Shown: positions 21,611-36,600 of the stretch, in pieces
Position numbering within the stretch: position 1 is the stretch's first letter
Layout: every line of letters starts with the position of its first letter
Assembly: GCF_014356525.2 (NCBI RefSeq)
Contig: NC_052508.1
Span: 64,876,917-64,940,916 of the forward strand
DNA from: Nilaparvata lugens
Taxonomy: Eukaryota; Arthropoda; Insecta; Hemiptera; Delphacidae
Length of the DNA: 64,000 nucleotides
Reading direction: 5' to 3'
Notes under the pieces: generated by a model
Seen by the model: the letters and a program-made list of their open reading frames with translations, nothing else
The model's database searches: none
Told to the model about the DNA's origin: nothing
Program-made: the position numbers and the translations under genes

Positions 21611-24600
21611 GTTAGTTAATACTTCAAATCATAATTAGGTTTACCTTTACATATTGTAATAGTTTAACTATGACAACATGCTTAATAAGTAGGCTAATGC
21701 GAACCTTGAATGTATTACAATAAATGAATGAATGAATGAATTGCGTTTATGTGATGCAAAATTATTATTCATTCATAATTTCATCAATGATAGTAAAAGT
21801 AAATTCGTAAAATAATTTTTGGTGGAGAGTCCCTTGCGGAAGGACCCCACCTCGCCTAAATATATAATTTTGTCATCAATGGGCATTACGATTGGCATAA
21901 TTGAGCCGGGACCGAAAGTTCAACGTGCCCATCCGATAGCAAGGGAGTGACCTGATCAAAAACGTTTGGTTATGAGCAGGTTTGAACCTGGGATCTCTAA
22001 GCTGGTTTGCAAGCCCTCTATCTACTAGACCATGGATAACTCCAATCTCCAATGTTTAGTCTATTATCATTAGGTCTACAAATTATAACTTCTTATCATC
22101 TTAATTACATTACCTTTCCACCTCTTGAATTCTTTAAAAATATGTTGACATTCTATTATTTTTCAGTTCTGAATAACACTAGTTTCATTACAAACTTCCA
22201 AGAAAGATTAAGCATTGCTTTCATTCATATCAGAGCCTCCTATGGTGTACTTTTAAAAATCTTTATTGCAATTTGAAATGTCTGAGATAATTTTCTCAAA
22301 TATCTTATAGGTTAGGTTTAATTAGGTTCGGATCTAAAAACCAACACTAAACTTGCATATCTCGGTTGCTAGGTAATGCACAGTAGCCTACATATTATAC
22401 ATAGTAATCAGGTACAGTAGTTTGATTTCAGCTGTTCCATTCTACCTTTATACATTACTGCCTTCAGCTCTTATTTTCTCTGTTGTTGACACTTGAAAAT
22501 CAATATTTGATTTGAAAACCAAGCGACCCATTGCTTTTTCGAGGAGTGAAGCAGATGCTGGTAAACTTAGTTTACTTTTATTTACATTATTATGCAAACT
22601 GCTATAGATAGACAAAGCTGAGACATGATTCTAGTAGTCGCTTCCAATAACCTAATAGTAAAGTGAGTTTGGTAAGGGATTTTGTGTCGATTATATTTTC
22701 TTCAATCTGCAATAATTGACACATCATCAGCAAAAACAAACACAAAGGGAGTTTATGTCCTTTCTGCAAACTGCAATATTGTCACATCATCAATAAATGC
22801 CAACACATTCATCTTTGAATTTACAACCTACAACCAGCATCTTGCTATTCTTCTATTGCTTTTTTATTGAAAGAATCCCTCCAGACTGCAGTCTGACTCC
22901 TGTATTGACCAAAAAGGGTTAACAGTGATATCCATCTATTAACGTAGCATCTTGATCCCGTCATACTTAATTTTTAGTTTTTTGGGGATATCAAATTTAT
23001 GTAGCTGTCTCATCTATATCTTTTATCACTTTTCTATTAGTCTCCTTTCTCTCGTTTCTTTTGAGACTATTCATTCCGTATATCTTAAAAATTCTTCTTT
23101 ATCAATTACCCACACTTGTAGGATAGATTTTCATGTCAAGAATAACTTAGAATGAAATAGCAAAAGTACTAAAAACACCAATTGATCAAGTACAAATTGA
23201 AAATTATTCATCATTAATTGATGTGTTACTTGTAATTTTTGAACATTGCATAACATTTTAAAATTATTTAAAATTTTTCAGTTCTTTGAGACTTGTTTAA
23301 AAAAAGTTGACAGGCATACCTATTATTGGTATTAAGCGATTGGGATTTTCTTCAGATTGGTTTACTCCAAATTGATTGTTTACTAATTAATTATGTTTGT
23401 TTGTAATATTTTTACAGTTCAAAATATGAAGCTAGAAGATGATGACAAGTTGACGGCAGATGGTAGATACTCGTGCACCTACTGTTGTCTGACGTTCGTG
23501 GATCGAAGTGAACTACGCTCACATTGCCAGTCAGAGGCGCATCAAACTGTAAGTTAATTATATCTTCTCATTACTCTATAAAATCTTCAATGGGTTATTA
23601 TTCAAGATTAGCCCTTGCGCTAAGAAAAAAGGTCCAACAGTACTTTAGCTGAGAATGAGGGTCTGAAGCTACGTTTACACTATGTCGTTGGAGAGCTATA
23701 TAGCTCTGCTTTATAGCAGAGCTACCTATATAAAATTTAAGCTACATATTGCTCTGCTAGATGTAGCTCTGCTATAAGTAGATTTAACTCTAATTTTATG
23801 TAGCAGAGCTATATTTAGCTTTGCTATAATTAAATTTGATGCCATTTACTTGTAGCAGAGCTACATATAGTTTGGAATAAACCAGTATTCACTGCTCAGT
23901 TCCTAGTCAGATGCTGAAGAAGAAGGTAGTTCTTGCAACAGCCGCTGCTTTCGCCGGAGCTACTGTGATATTTTCAGCACAGAGAAGAGAAAGAAAATAT
24001 TGGATAATTTTTTCTCTATTCCAGTCAAACTCACTCTCCATCATTGCACAATAATATATAAATCAAAAAGAAATGCTTGCAATGCGCAGTATCCTAATAG
24101 CATTCTGACAACAAATGAGTACAGTATATCTGGTGTAAATCCAGCAGGCACTAAACAGTAGTAAGTAGCTGCGGCAGCCTTCCTTCAAGGACATAGCAGT
24201 TACATCTAGCTCTGCTATAAACAAAATTTGACATGAAGCAGAGCTACATATAGCTCAGATTCTCTTTGATGTTTACCGAAAATTTTGGATAGCTCATTTT
24301 CTGCTATATAGCTGAGAAAATAGACTTAAAACTGCTATATAGCCGTCACTTTTTGAAATTGTAGCAGAGCTATATGTAGCTCTTCTACATAGTGTAAACC
24401 TAGCTTAACAGATCTTGAGCTAAAAAAAATGTACCTTTATACCTAAATCTGCATCATTTACCCATAATATAGGATCGATGGCGTTAAAAACATATGCTAC
24501 ACGAAACAAACATACATAAGGCATGTTTAGCAAGACCGCATTTCCGACAAATCATCACTCATATATTCATCAACACTGTAGTATGCCTTGCTTTAACAGC

Positions 24601-27600
24601 TCTTGAGCTAACAACGAAGGTTTAACAGCTTTTAAGCCAGCTTCAAAATCATGGTGAATTAGCATGTGATAGTATTGAAGTATACTGATAATGACCACCG
24701 TAATAAAAATATAAAGGCGAAAGCACACTGCATACAATATACGTAGAAGAAAACTAAAGTCTGCATGGAGGCGTGAGAAGAAATATACAGACGGACGTCT
24801 GAGTTAGTTGCAACATTCGAACACTTGGGGAGGGACTTTTCCTCAGTCTGTTGCAGTGTGAGTTTGCCTTTAAATTAATTATTTATTTTTTCACGGTGCA
24901 GTACATAAATTTTATCAATTAATAAACAATTAGTCTATATTGAATAACACAATTGGTGCTACAGTATTTATCGTAATCAATGTATAAATAGTTGTGATTA
25001 TTCAATATGAGTAATTTCATCAGAATCTATGGTATTTACGTTTTCAATTTTGGATTAATAATTGAGCTAAAATTGTATTGCTATAGTATTGCTAGTATTG
25101 CTATAAAACTTCAATTTAAAGACTACAACTTTTTTCACTGCTGTTATATTGAGAAAGTAGTTAATAACTGTTGCACAAAAATCTATTGTTATGTAACAAC
25201 TGAATAAAATTGGTTAACGTGCTATGAAAATATCCATAAGAAAGTAAAATAATATTCAGTTGTTTATGCAAAAATTATTCTACAATATAAAATTTGAATG
25301 TGAACCATCTTACGTTCTGTAATATTAGGGTGGATGCTGAAAAGTTTCACGTAGCCTAATTACTATAGTAATTCTTTACAGGTACTATATTTCTTTATAT
25401 ACAGAGTGTCCCATGAAAGGTGTAAAAGCCGCAGACCATAGATAGACAAAAATAACAGTAATATAGATTTTTCGATATTTTTTAAAAACATATATATGTA
25501 GAAAACGTTTAAAAACATCTATATGTAGAAAACAAACAGTCAAAACCTACTTCTAAAGATATGATTGGTAAGAGGTAAGGTTGGTAATCGTAATTTCCAA
25601 TACGATTCATATTTTATAAGCTAATTAGTTTTTTGTTTGACGTTTTTTCCTTTTTATGAGCGTTCAAACTGTTTGAAATTCGGCGTTGAACTTTGAGCAA
25701 TTTATATTTTTTCATAAAAAGTTCAAAAACGTCAAACAAAGGAGCAATTTATATGAATTTATTGGAAATGTTTTCCTCTCTCCAACTATATAATTGGAAT
25801 TGGTTTTTGACTGATACTTTTCCAGTTATAGAAGTTGTAGCAGAAAAATCTATATTTCGAAAACAGGTCGATATAAGACAATTTTACTGTACATTTTTTT
25901 AAAAAATTGCGGCTACGCTTGTAGAATCGTCTTCGGCGTTTACACTTTTGTGGGACACCTGTATATAAACATTTAAAAAATTCAAATGAATAATTATTTA
26001 AAGTAAGGGTTATCAAATTAAATAAAAATTGATATGATTTTCAATGTATTATTAGTTGGAGTGATCCGTGTTCTACCGTATAAAGTGCTTGCGTAGCCGC
26101 CTAGAGATCCCGGGTTCAAACCCGCTCATCACCAAAATATTTTGACCAGGCCACTCCCTTGTTATCGGATGGGCACGTTAAAAAGTTGGTCCCGGCAGAA
26201 GTAAGCAAGTTGTAAGTCCCCCATTGACGGTTTGATTCAGACAAGGTGGGATCATGCCAAAAGAGACTACCCACCAACAAAATCCATACGAATTCACACA
26301 CGATACTTACTTTGTTTAGTCTACTGTTGAGTACAAAAATTCAAGTTTTCACACAAATGATGACACGATTTTGTGTGGCAGGTGATAATGTCGGACGAAG
26401 GGAGGGACTGGAAGTGGCGCCCGCCACCACGTGGCTACACGTGTGAGACGTACGGCCTGTGCGAGTCGTGGGCCGACAACGGCACGTGTCGCTACGGCGA
26501 GCAGTGTGTGGAGGCGCACGGCGCACATGAGTTGAATGAGTGGCGCGAACGATTCCAGTATCGACGCATGAAACTGCAGCGTGCCTGCGAGAAGGAGCTC
26601 TACGGAAAGTCCTACACCGAACAGCTGCTCGAAAGGTATTATCTCCTCCTACACCTCTTCCTCCTTATCCTCCTATTTTTCCTTCTCCTTGTTGACCTCC
26701 CTCCCCTCCAAGTCCTTGTTCACCCCCTTATTCGTTTCTTTCCCCTCCTCCTCTTCCTCTTCCTCCGGCTTTTTCTGCTTCTTCGACTTCATCCTCCTAC
26801 TTCTTCCATTTCTTTTGCTTTTGCTGCTTCTTCGTCTCTTTTTCCTCCTTCTCCTCTTCCTCCTGTTTTTCTGCTTCTTCTTCTTCTTCTTCTTCTTCTT
26901 CTTCTTCTTCTTCTTCTTCTTCTTCTTCTTCTTCTGCTTCTGCTGCCGCTTCTTCTTCTTCTTCCTGCTCCTTCTTCACCTCCTCCTACTCCTTCTCTTT
27001 CACCTTCTCCATCTCCTCCTTGTTCTTGAATAGTTGAAAATAAACAACAAAGAATCGTAGACCCAAAACACAATTTCAAATTCAAACAGCAGTTTTCCAC
27101 TTGTAGCTTTTTGCAAGTCACAAAAAATTGAAAAAGCGTGCTTGACATGCCTGCAATATCTTTAGTGGACGGCCTTAGTAAATGATAGTTCCGCTAAAAC
27201 GTATATATACTTTACTAGTTCTAATTAGCTCTGTTAATTAGAACGTATACTTTCATTGTGTGAATTGTGATTTGTTGTAATGCACTATTCATGTTCTAGA
27301 ATCCCAATAAAAAATTAGTTTTTTACATTAGTTTTCGGTAGTATTGAACTATTTCTGTAATATATTTTATTGATTTGATATTGCTTTCTGATATGATTGA
27401 TATTGATATGAATATTCTAGATAAAGATTTCATTGAACTATGTTGTGCATTACAGATGGGTTCAGTCTTCCAGCCCGGACCGTGTGATGAGAGAGAGGGT
27501 GGACAACGTGGAAGAGAGTTGCAGCGAGGATCTTGTAACAACAGTTTCGTCCAAGGTCAGCCAGAGTGAGTGGAACTTCACCCTCCTGTCCAACACACCG

Positions 27601-30600
27601 TTGAGAGCCGTTGCTCTACTCCAGGATGCCCACCGAAATCACTTTGTGTTAAGGTAGGTTTGATGAATTCTCCGTTGTGAAATTCGACGGTCATGAAATG
27701 TTGCCGAAAGCATACACACGTACAGGAATAGGAGCACAGTGTTGTCGTTTTCATGCTGATTCTAGTATAATGCCCTATTATGCTTATGACAAGTCCTTGT
27801 CACCCCACCAAACGCTCAATGATCGGTGCGGCCAGATCGTCAATTGTTGTCGAGTTATAGACCAACAAACGTGGCCTCCTCACTTGAGTTTGCGACAAGT
27901 GAGCGTTATTAGTTTTTGCAAACAAACCGCAATAGTTCAGCATAAATCTACCGGACAATTATTAAAGTTTAGGCAGGAAACGTTATGAGTGATGATGTTG
28001 TGTCGGAAAATTACCCGCTAAACAAACTTGACTTGATAACTTTTATGATTGAATGAATAAATAGAATGTGGTCGAATGGTTTATTTGAAAAATTAGAATT
28101 GATATAAACTAGAATCGTGAATGGAAACTAACTGGAAAATGGATACTTGTTATAACATTTAATTTTGTTGCTAGGGTAACTAGTTCAGATGATTCTGTAG
28201 AGATATGACAGTAACTTATATCTTAAACTTACTAGTAACTTATATCTTTTCCCAAAACTCACGACATGTCTCTGAGGGTAGAGCCTCTTAACTAACTAGG
28301 AGCTCCAAAACAACGTTATAGCCCACTTAAAGTCATGTGGCGGCAGCATTTTATGAAGAGGGTTTTTGTAGGCTGGGCCACTAGTGTGATAAATGCCTCA
28401 AACTTCACGGCAATTATGTTGAAGAATAATGATAAGTATAAGTAACTTACCATTATTATTCAATATACATTCGTCTTCTATTTATAGCCAATCTGAGGTT
28501 TGAAAAAAATCCTCGTAGTTATTCTTGAAAAAAAACATCAAGTAGCCCTGTAGAAATGAATGTTGAAACGAAAAACATAGTTTGTATCATTATCATAGTT
28601 TGTTTGCCTCAAGGTACTGCCAATTAGAAATCTTTATTTATATGAAGTATTGAAGCTTTACTTCATAAGAAGTACAAGTAACAACCCTATTAGGGATGTT
28701 AGGTATGATTTTAGGCGTTTGCTAGTTCACGTACCTCAATAAAATTTGACTGCTTTTCAACATTCTTACTCTTTCAATGCTCCAAGATTGTACAATTTAA
28801 TTTCACCTTAATTGAAAAATTTGCATCCGCTTTCTTTGTTTCTATAAAGCTTGAAAGTAAATCTTTTTACACTCAGTGACTGTGACACATTCTTGAAAAG
28901 CGTGGGATAACATACTTCAAGTCTTTTTGTACTGTCCATTTTAAATATACTATTCTAGTGTCACATTTGTCACTCGTTTGAATAGTTCGTTAGTCCGTAA
29001 CATATCATGTAGGTATATCTTTTTCATTGTAATCCGATAAAATTCTGGTAAATTTGGGCGGGCGGTGCTAAACCTCTGAGTACCATTAAAAAAATATTCA
29101 TTTTGCGTAGTACACCTCACTCGGGCTTATGCCTAGGGGTGCGCATTTTTTTGCACTTTTCTATTATTTTTTAGTTGATGGTTATTTTATTTATCAAATG
29201 AAGTTATTTCTGTAATTATACATAAGGTAAATTATGTAAACAAACAATTATTTTTTGTCATAATTTTTGTATTGATGTGCAAAATAAATAAATTTTGAAT
29301 TGAATAATTTAATACCGTATGAGTGAATAGTGTTATTGTTTTGGCAGACACATAGTGTGCGTGGCAACGGACTCCAACGTGACGTTGGTGAACGCTGAGC
29401 CGGTCAACGACCAGGAGTGGACGGAGGGCGCCGGTCTGGAGGAGAGGGCTGGAGGGGGATGCGCGTACGAGCAGCGCGTGCGTGTGACGTTCACGACCGA
29501 CATCTACGGCACATTCCGACAGTCGGTCGTCTTCGACTTTGGCGTCGAACCGGTGCTGGTCCGCCATCTTTGTGTCGATGTTGTGCCGGTCACCGACGCC
29601 GACAAGATCAAGGAAATCAAGAAGGTCGGTAATTTTATCACTTTATGGCCCGGTTGCACAAAAGCCGGTTAAATTTTCAAATTCAAATTTATTTTTAAAA
29701 AACCCGATAACGGGACTAAAATATCAGCCTGTATATCATAATTTACGTATAAAGATGTAGTGCCAACGTGCACAACATGTTTCTATGGTACTTTTATAGT
29801 TATTTGTATATCTAGAGTGAAAAGTATTTTTCGCTCGTGATGTACACAACATTTTTCCTCCATCTACATTTTTTTATAGAAACTGCAAATTAAATCATTC
29901 TAATAACTTACGTATTGGTGACAAAGTTTCCTAACAACATAACCTAAAAACTAAAACCTAAAAACCGGTCGTCTGATAGGCACTGCTGATTGCGCTATCT
30001 ATCGGCCAAAGTTGTAACAATCATATCAGCTGGGCTACCAAAAATGGCTGACTCCAGATCACGCGGTTCAGATTTGAATTGCAGAATGCAGATCAAAAAT
30101 TTAATATTTGTTACTGGTATTTTGAATAGAATAAAATATTTTAAAAATTGTATAAATTTTTATCGTCTACTAATATTAAGAATATAATATCATACAAACA
30201 TTATATTTCATGAGTTGATCAAATTTCTGGTTGTGGTATTGAATTCAGTTGACTCAATGACAGACACCTCTATTACGCTTTCTCATCTGAGCTTAGACCT
30301 TCTAACCTATTACCATGTAAGTTTTTTTAAATAGAGATGCTTCCCATGTTATTTAAATGGAGTCACTTTTACTCCCTAGGGAGTTTTTCTGTTTTTTACT
30401 ACCTAGAGCGAAAAAGTGACACTTTAGTATTATGTTTCAGGGAGTAAAGTAAGTACTTTAGACAGTAGGTGGAGGAAAATTAATTTTTTTTTCGGTTCAT
30501 GCATGATCTGACGTGCATAATAATACTAGCATATTGCCAGACAAACACTCAACTCCTGAAGGCCTTCACACACCTGAGAAGACGTAGCTAGTAATACGTC

Positions 30601-33600
30601 CTCAGAAGACATAGCCGTCCCAACTCCCAATATTGAATCTACGCTACGCTGTTGGGAAATATACAGATTGATTAACATTAAGGTCTCTTCACACTTAAAA
30701 TGTTAGATCTTGTTAAATTGTTGAATCCAATTCACGAATCTGTCCCGATTACATCAGCGTAGCGTACCTTTCAATATTGGGAGATAGGACAGCTGTCCTA
30801 AGACATATTTCAGCGTAGCTTAGTGTGAACAGACCCTTAGGAGATACGTCGATTACGTCTCCTCTGGTGTGTAATGACCTTGAATTTTCCCTTCTCCAAC
30901 CTTGATCTTTAAATAACTTTTCTCTAACCCTTATGCCTAGTCTACAGGTTGGCCCTTTCTAGTAAGCTTGGCCACGTTGGTCATGCCATCTACTCTGCAA
31001 TGTGTTCAGTGCCCCGTCAAGGCTAGCGGTAGCCAGCGATATATCCATGATAGAAATCGAAAATATCAACTAAAATGAACTCAATAAAATCTAAAATAAA
31101 CAATTGAAAAAGTGACACAATTATAACAATTAAACTTATAACAACTCAATTACACAGAAAAAACAGCAGATTAGAAGAAACAGCATGCAAAGGTTGAGTG
31201 CTGGCCTTCGTTGGCCTTCGCTCGACAGAAATCGGAATATGGATTATGGAACATTAATCATCTCCTATGGAATTCGTCACTGGGGTAACTTATGTCAACA
31301 AAAGTTTTTATTTGGCAATAAAGGCAGTGAGAGTATTGAATAACCTGATATATGAATAAACAAAGTCTTGTAAAGAAACTTCTGAAGCCTGAAAACTCGA
31401 ACGATTCCTTCACTCTTTATTCTTCATACTTAGCTACATGTTAAAATGAATATAGAATCTTTTCCGCGTCTGGGAGCTAATCATTCTTACTCTACCCGAC
31501 GTGGTAATGATCTATTACTGCCTCAAATAAGACTCTCTAAGACAAGAGATAGCCATATTTTTCAACAAGCCAAAATTTATAACAATCTTTCTTTAGAAAT
31601 TAGAGAGCTGCCGATCTATGAATTCAAAAAAATAAATTGACAGAGAGGGTGTACTATTCGGTAGATGAGTATCCCCTCCAGACTTCAATATAATTAATGC
31701 TCATGATGCAACATGTACCATTTAATTTTTGGTTACACTAAACTCAATAAATAAGTTATATAACTGATTAATTATTAATATCAATTGTAGTTTTGTTTTT
31801 AACTAAGACTAAGACAAAAAGTTATTGTAGTAGCATGTTTTACATGGTTTGAATATGTTCATATATTATATGATTTCTATGATTGTATGCTATTTTATAT
31901 AATAATTTCTCTTTTATTTCTCAAGTGTTATAATAAAATAGTTATTTGACGTGCTTATACAATGTAAAGTTGTTCTGGCAATAGAAAATCTTGTATCTTG
32001 AAAAAGGCGAACGCTGGCAAACCACCCATCCACACTCAGGCGCTGGTCGTCATTTTCACTCATTTGGCCAACGTGTGGATGCGACATAATAGTCGTCCCC
32101 ACCACGGCATACTTTATATTTTAATTGTCACTGATGTACTTTATAATAACGTGGTTTGGTTACAGGATTTGATACTGTCGAACGCCGAGCGTTGGGACAA
32201 GGAGAACTGTGAGGTGATCTCGTTCAGCTCGCCCGTGGTGCCGGTCACATCGTCCGATGCAGAGAGAGAGAACGAGCTGCTGACCACCTATCCCCCTCCC
32301 AGGGCCGACACCTTCACTCTCACACAGTCCACTGTCTCTGAGAAGCGGCTCACCCGAAACAACTACCGCGCGCGCATGCATGAGCTGTTGTGTGTTGAAG
32401 AGATGGCCAGATATGAACAGGTTCGTATATGAAAAACAAATAGAAATTGGCAATCATTTATATTATTATATATATTATAATACTATATAAACAGAACCTG
32501 ATTTCCTGGCTTCTCCAGCCACATTTTCAGATGTTTTGTTTACAACTTGTAAAGAAGTATTAAGTTGTAAGCAACTGAAGGTGTGGCTGGTGAAGCCACG
32601 AAACCAGGCTCTGTTTATATAATAGTACTAGCAGGTAACCCGTGCTCCGCAAGAGTCTGATTAAAAACTTGTCAAACTCGACCTAATGAGATCTTGAAGA
32701 ATTTAAAATAGGCCTATAACCATCCTCGGTAAATTAAGAATCAATATGCAAAATTTCAAGTCAATCAGTCCAGTAGTTCAGACTTGATGATACGTCATTC
32801 GTGAATTTCCTATCCCGTTCCTGTATAAGCCAATATTCTTTCATTTATTATATTATAGATTGTATAATAATAAAATTGGTTGCCAATTTCTATTTGTGTT
32901 TTTCATTATAAATACCACAACACAACTACTGTATGGTACGTTATTGTGAGGTCCACGTTATAATGGCAGTGATGATGATAATAAAACGGTTGCCGACTCT
33001 CTGATATCACCGCCTTTTATATTCATACTCATAGCTGAACCGGTATATGTGATGTAATATTTACGGTACATACTTGTTGTAAATAATCATATTTTATTCG
33101 TCAAGGAAACATATAATTCAATGATTGAATAATAAATTTTAATATGCTGCATTATTCTTTATTTCCTATCTAAAATTTCTTAGAACGTGACATAATTCAA
33201 ATTCAAATTGTTTTTATTGCTGTGAACAAATTCATGTTATTGACAAAGTCATCAGGTTAACATATACATACATTGTTACTTTCACAGTTAGTTGTACGAA
33301 TACTTTCTCAGTCTGTACGGAATGTTACAATTTTTCCAATGGACAATAATTGTGTTTGATTGGTGGCAAAGTATATGAGAGACGTCTAAAGGGTGGTTTC
33401 AAGCTTACACCAGTTATAGAATAGACACGCTGGGAAGTCTAGCCTCTGAAGCCAACATCTACTGCCATATCGTCCCATCGTGACGTCAGCATCGGATAGA
33501 AAACTTTCAGATTGTGTCTATTTCAGATGGAAGTAAATTATTATTTATGAAAATAGTAAACTCTCGCTGCGCTCACGCTGATGAAATAGACAGAAAAGTT

Positions 33601-36600
33601 TTCTATCCGATGCTGACGTCACGATGGGGCGATATGGCAGTAGATGTTGGTTTCATCGACTTTCAGTATGAATATACAATGGGGCGTGTCTATTCTATAA
33701 CTGGTCTAAGGTTTCAAGAGTATTCTCCATATTTTATCTAAGATTGATCAAATCTTGAAATAGTTACTTCTATGATTAGGCTACTCACTCACTAAGTATA
33801 TCTAGAATAGGCCTAATAAATCTTTCCCAATGAACAGATCGTGTTTGATAGGTAGCAATGTATAAGAGAGACTTCAATGGGCGTCAAAAAAGTGATTTCA
33901 AGTAATCTTAATTTTCTATCTAAAATCACTCATATCTTGGAATGATTCTGTCAATTTTACTGCTAATTGTACTCAGTCTTTCTGGATTAATAATTTGTTT
34001 CTAATGGGAAATTGTGTTTGACAGGTGGCAAGGTATAACCTAACGGCTCCCCTGAGGCTGGCCAACTGCTACCTGCTGTCACCAAGTGGTGTGGCGGCCA
34101 GCACTGCCAAGTACGCGCATAACGGAGAACTGTTTGCGCTCATGACCTTGGGCAAGAACGTTTCCGAGGATACGTCAGCTGGACGACTAATACTGAATAA
34201 CTGTACCACCGTTTTGTTAGCACCTGCCAAAAACGAGACTGGTAAGACTAAGTTTAACCGTGATTAATTTCACGAGAACCAATCAGAGAAGGCCTTTTTG
34301 AAAAGATGGCTTCTCTGATTGGTTCTCGTGGAATTAATCACGGTCAAGATTTAACCGGCTGTTGTGCAACCGGCACCAACATTTTTCTTTCCTACTATCA
34401 TAGGATAATAGACAAGATAATTGACAAGGAAGACATTCTTTTGAATATGTCTATTTATTTATTTATTTATTCATTTAGTCGTGTACAATAATTATTACAC
34501 CTATGTGAGAAGGCATAACAGGCTTATGCCCAAAACTGTCCCTCCTCAAATTTATACTTCAGTCCAAATCGAAATGTAGGTTAAGCTAGTATCACTTATT
34601 AAAATAACATTTTACACTTCAAAAAACAAACAAATCGTAATAAAAAATAAATATCATAATAGACAATCAATAACTAAATCTCACTGGATTAGAAACAATT
34701 TATATTATAAAATCAATTATATTATTCATTTCAGTATTATAATGACTGATTAATTAAAAAGAGCCTGGGTGATTTTGAATTATTAAGTACTAACCTAGTA
34801 CACTAGGTTAGTGTACTATCTTATCACTTTACCATCTTAGTTGAACCAATTGAATGAATTAGATAATTACCTTTATTAAGGGCGGAGTTAGGACTCTAGG
34901 TCATCTCTGCCACACAACCCTGTTTCTTTTATAACGAATTATATAGTTAATTTGTTATCCTATTTCAGTGCTCCATTTTTTATTTGCTAAAAAATCTACA
35001 AATTTGCGACGAAAGATCATATTTTAGTAGCCTATAATAGATGGTTTTTGAATAGATTTGGTATTATCAATGCAAAAGCTATCCAGGCTCTAATTATCTT
35101 GGTATAATAGAGAAGAGGATGATGAATTATTATTAGCTCTGTTTTTGACGTGTGATTTTTATATTTTATAGAAGAAAAAGTGACTGAAGTTGGTGAAGAC
35201 GGAAAGAAACCCAGGAAAGTGGTCTACGAAGCTCTCATTGAAGATAAAGGGAAAAATGTAGTCTATCTGAGACTGTCAGCCGCCACGGTTTCTTCCCTCG
35301 ATTTGAAAGTGAGTTGATTTTAGAAGTAATTTATTTATTTATTTGTGATTAAAATTACATATCGTATAACTGTGAATGGGTTAGAACAACAGGCTTGGCC
35401 CAAAACTATTATAATGAAATCTCTTTCGAATATAAAAATATTATAAATTTATTTCTAATGGCCGTTTTTACACTTACCGATTGTCGGCCGACATTTAAAT
35501 CGTCTTGACACCCAGAATGTCCTCTGATTGGCTGAGAATCAGCCATTGATGAGAATTAGACAATCGTAAGACATTCTGGGTCGTAATGATAAGTGTCCAC
35601 CGACAATAGGCACTACCTCCGTAAACATAGTGCATTCTGGTGACGTCAGCACAGGTAGGGTACACCTATAACAATTTGTTGATTTCAGCTGATCTATGTC
35701 AGCTAGAGTTTTTATTGGTGTAGGAGCCCTACCTGTGCTGACGTCACACGAATGCACTATGGCTTTGTTTACGGAGTTAGTGCAATAGGTGAGTGTGAAA
35801 ACGGCAAATTTCATTATAACTTGTTGAAAAAATGAATAACAGAGGTTTAGCAATTTTCGTGAAGTTCATAGCTCCAATCGGATTGAAAGTTTGAAGATCT
35901 GAATCTTTATGAGACTTGAAGAAGGAACAGAAGGAGAATAGTAGAATTTAAAATCTTGTAAAAACGATTATGTATTCTTTGTTTCTAAACCGAATACCAA
36001 TCGGTTTGAAAGTTAGAAGATCTGAATCTTTATGAGACTTGAAGAAGGAACAGAGGAGAACAGTAGCATTTAAATCTTGTAAAAACTTATGAAAAAATAT
36101 GTAGCCTTTGTTTCTAAATTGTTGAATTCAGAAATAATATCCTTGCTATAAATTAATTGTCATAAGGCCCCGGGCTATAAATGGGCAGACTGGGCATTTG
36201 CCCAGGGCGCCAAATTTTTGAGGGGGCAGATAACTGATGATGAAAATAATTTAGAGAATCAAGATACCCACTAAAAATATCTGACACAAGATTTTCAAAA
36301 ATACAAAGAACATGTAAATATAATACAGGCTACTGGAAATGTAAAATGTAATTTTTTTTTTAAGATTACGTCCTAAAGACTCCAGTCATGGAGTATAAGA
36401 CAAGTCATGTTATTACATAATAATTCTAACACTAAGTAGTTCAACCTAGTTTAGGTTTGAAAGGAATTCTTGTACACTATAAAAAGCTCTATAAACTAAA
36501 TATTTTTTAATTTGTTTTTTGAAAATCTTCGAATCATCATTACTTTTCAAGATTTGAGGTAGCTTGTTATAAAATTTCCTACCAATATAATCTGGTTTTT

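Noticed and set aside
26085..26130. Possible tRNA gene at the B-box
   Set aside because: Only a tRNA 3'-like B-box is present. The acceptor stem and anticodon arm do not form, and the SINE body follows; the same layout recurs at 21819.
26581..27148. Ser/Phe/Leu- and Glu-rich open frames after HELZ exon 3
   Set aside because: Products of the (CTT)n pyrimidine tract in intron 3; the donor at 26636 ends the true exon.
27677..27988. 103-codon frame in HELZ intron 4
   Set aside because: No recognisable domain, and no splice pair that would insert it in the HELZ frame.
33514..33741. 75-codon frame [10 protein letters not shown]...
   Set aside because: Lies in the palindromic MITE at 33404-33711; a similar frame at 46754 comes from its relative.
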